This document shows positions 62,176 through 64,000 of a DNA stretch of 64,000 bases, in pieces (position 1 is the first letter of the stretch; each line of letters begins with the position of its first letter). The stretch is from positions 5,900,001 through 5,964,000 of the forward strand of contig JAIUCV010000004.1 in the NCBI GenBank assembly GCA_026724425.1. The letters run 5' to 3'. The stretch is from Erythrophleum ivorense. Taxonomy: Eukaryota > Streptophyta > Magnoliopsida > Fabales > Fabaceae. Below the pieces are notes generated by a model. That model ran no database searches and was not told the DNA's origin. It worked only from the letters and a program-made list of their open reading frames with translations. The position numbers and the translations under genes were made by a program.

Positions 62176-63750
62176 GTTATTTAACAAAGAGATTGGACAG
62201 TAAATATTCTTACATTTTGTGTCACTTTTTTTTTAACTGGTTACATAGTTGTAAAAAATTTAATTTGTTATGATATGGCTTTTTAACCTATCCAACTTGC
62301 CAATTAATTAACAAATTTGCTTTATCAATTTCGATTATATATGTATAAAAGTTAGTTATATCAATTGAAATTGCAAAAAGTAACGTGTGGTCAAGGATAA
62401 GGTTTGATATATTATCATTAGTTTATTTTTATTTTATATTTGTCTTTTTTATAATTAATTTAATAATTTAATAGTATTTATCTATATATTTGATAATATA
62501 TTAATATTTTTTATGATGTAAGATTTGTTAAACGTGAATATTTCTTAACTCGTATCCGTACAACATAAGCATTTACAATATATTAATCTATCAACTTAAA
62601 CTATTATTAATATGATAAAATATTAATGAGTGCCCTCACTTAGGTAATATCATAATTTTTTTTTCTAGAACTTTTTAAAACTTTATAATATACTTTATAA
62701 CAAAAGAAAAAAGCTAGATTGAAGCATATGCTTGGAGATAATGCAAAATCTAGTGGTACCACCACATGCTTACCCATACAAAACAAATAATGTGATGGTG
62801 ATAACCTCACAATTAAAGTAACAGTCCAATATTCTAGCACTGCCACGTGGCCCCCATGACCTAGCCTAACCTCTCATGACCTGCCACGTGTTCAGCAATT
62901 GCCCTGTCCCACATGACCAACGTATGGGACAGATCATCCTGACTCCTATGAAATGAAAGCCTCCATAAAGAGAACCTTCCCTCTCAGTCTGAATCTCCAA
63001 TATTAAATTACATCAATTTTAGCGACGGTGATGGAAAAATTATGAATCAGGTATTATAATTTTTATTTTTGAATTTATACACAGTAAATAAAAAAATTAT
63101 TTTCATTAAATCTTTGAATCTTCATATTTATTAACTAGAAAAAATTTTAAAATAAATATTTTTTAAATTGAGACTTATTTACATAAAAATTTATTCATAA
63201 AAAATCACAACAAAAAATAAATACTTAAAATAATTATTAATATAACTCAAGACTCATATTTACGTGATATTTTGTTTTACTTATATATATATATATATTT
63301 TTTTTTTGAGTCTCGAAACACTTGAGTATCATGCTTCTAAATCATTTACTCTGCAGTACACCATGCTGTATACCAAAATTTTATTACTTTTTTCTACAGA
63401 CCTTAGCTTTTTTTTTTTTCCTCTTTAAATCCTTTAAACTGTGCTCTTGAGGTGCACAACTCCATATATTGCACACCCTGCAGAATCCTGGGTCAATTAT
63501 CATACATCTAAACTTGAATTAAGGTGTTCAGAATATTTATAAAAATTAGTCTCAGACAAATAAATCTAATGCGTCATAGATATTTTCTTGATTCCCATGT
63601 ACGCTTTTGGAAAATGACATTGTACGCCACTTCAATGCCATATCCGTATTTCATACGCTTCGTATTAAGTTGTAAAACATGAAGCACCCATAGAATTCGT
63701 CGTTTCAATAATCCGTCTTTTGTTTTCTTTTTTCCCCTAGATTTATGCCC
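62176..63750. other. Intergenic, possible distal promoter with two G-boxes
   Basis: No coding gene was recognised. The part at 62820-63010 is markedly less A+T-rich and holds GCCACGTGGC and GCCACGTGTT 41 bases apart. A (TA)n tract lies at 63280-63298. The 68-codon minus-strand frame at 62640-62846 lacks support. Confidence 0.45.
62842..62892. promoter_or_regulatory. Paired G-box motifs (CACGTG)
   Basis: CACGTG occurs at 62844-62849 and 62885-62890, both in GCCACGTG context. This is the core bound by plant bZIP and bHLH factors and is close to the ABA-response element. The gene they would serve is not in the window, unless a leader exon follows near 63000. Confidence 0.45.
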
Positions 63751-63754
63751 CAGG

Positions 63755-64000
63755 GCTCTCAAAAAATTGTCACGTATTTATTTTCATTCACTCGCTCTAA
63801 CTCTGCGTGTCGGTGTACATTCAAATCTTGCGCGTTCTACAAACTTCTTTCTCTGCTGAGTTTTCAATTTTCGTCTACTTCTTCTTCAGCTTCACCTAAT
63901 TGCGGCGGTTATCTCGTGCTTTTGGTGGAAGCCAGCTTTTGGGTTTTGCAGAACTCAGATCTTCGGGTATTGGAATTGGAGAAAAAGGTGCATGTGGGAT
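63755..64000 (+). promoter_or_regulatory. Likely promoter/5'UTR of a gene continuing past the window
   Basis: Composition shifts sharply from A+T-rich DNA to a CT-rich, more balanced leader (TTCTTTCTCTGCTGAG, CTACTTCTTCTTCAGC) typical of the plant transcribed strand. The first plausible ATG is at 63992-63994, only three codons before the edge. No protein can be named and the leader may continue or be spliced. Confidence 0.4.

Noticed and set aside
1..64000. tRNA genes, CRISPR arrays, operons or bacterial-type defence systems
   Set aside because: I found no convincing tRNA A/B boxes and no regularly spaced repeats with unique spacers. The gene structures are plainly those of a plant nucleus.

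Overview
This is nuclear DNA from a flowering plant, almost certainly a eudicot. Three protein-coding genes have GT-AG introns and encode plant-specific or plant-type families. One small RNA gene has a plant snRNA promoter. The intergenic DNA is very A+T-rich and holds MITEs, a CACTA element, an LTR-type insertion and many microsatellites. The species cannot be named from the sequence. Gene density is low, and only about the first half of the window carries protein genes.

Layout. 1-4.6 kb: a four-exon plus-strand gene for a secreted X8 (CBM43) callose-binding-type protein. 4.6-7.6 kb: non-coding, with microsatellites and a MITE. 7.6-10.1 kb: a two-exon minus-strand glycerol-3-phosphate acyltransferase of the GPAT1 type. 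10.2-24 kb: no gene. It contains a hAT-type MITE with a perfect 8-bp target duplication, a roughly 3.9 kb T-rich LTR-like insertion nested inside another MITE, and several local duplications. 24.7-32.7 kb: a minus-strand MEI2-like RNA-binding protein gene. Its 12 coding exons join in frame to 856 codons plus stop, and a 5'UTR intron precedes them. 32.8-45.4 kb: no intact gene; MITE relics, a possible retroelement or pararetrovirus-like remnant and a 0.76 kb tandem duplication. 45.48-45.70 kb: a U5 spliceosomal snRNA gene with USE, TATA, conserved loop, Sm site, terminal hairpin and 3' box. 48.6-62.2 kb: a dead CACTA (En/Spm) transposon with TNP2-like and Transposase_24-like remnants, inside a large segmental duplication whose second copy has lost 4.65 kb. 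62.2-64 kb: non-coding, with two G-boxes. The last 250 bases look like the leader of a gene that continues beyond the window.

The genes do not form a pathway. They are independent eukaryotic genes: wall/plasmodesmata callose binding, glycerolipid synthesis, RNA binding in meristem and meiosis control, and splicing. I found no CRISPR, operon or defence system. The best items are the complete U5 gene, the duplication history around the CACTA element, the datable hAT MITE, and the altered phosphatase-like motif in the GPAT. Exon coordinates come from reading splice signals and checking that the frames join. They have not been tested against transcripts.
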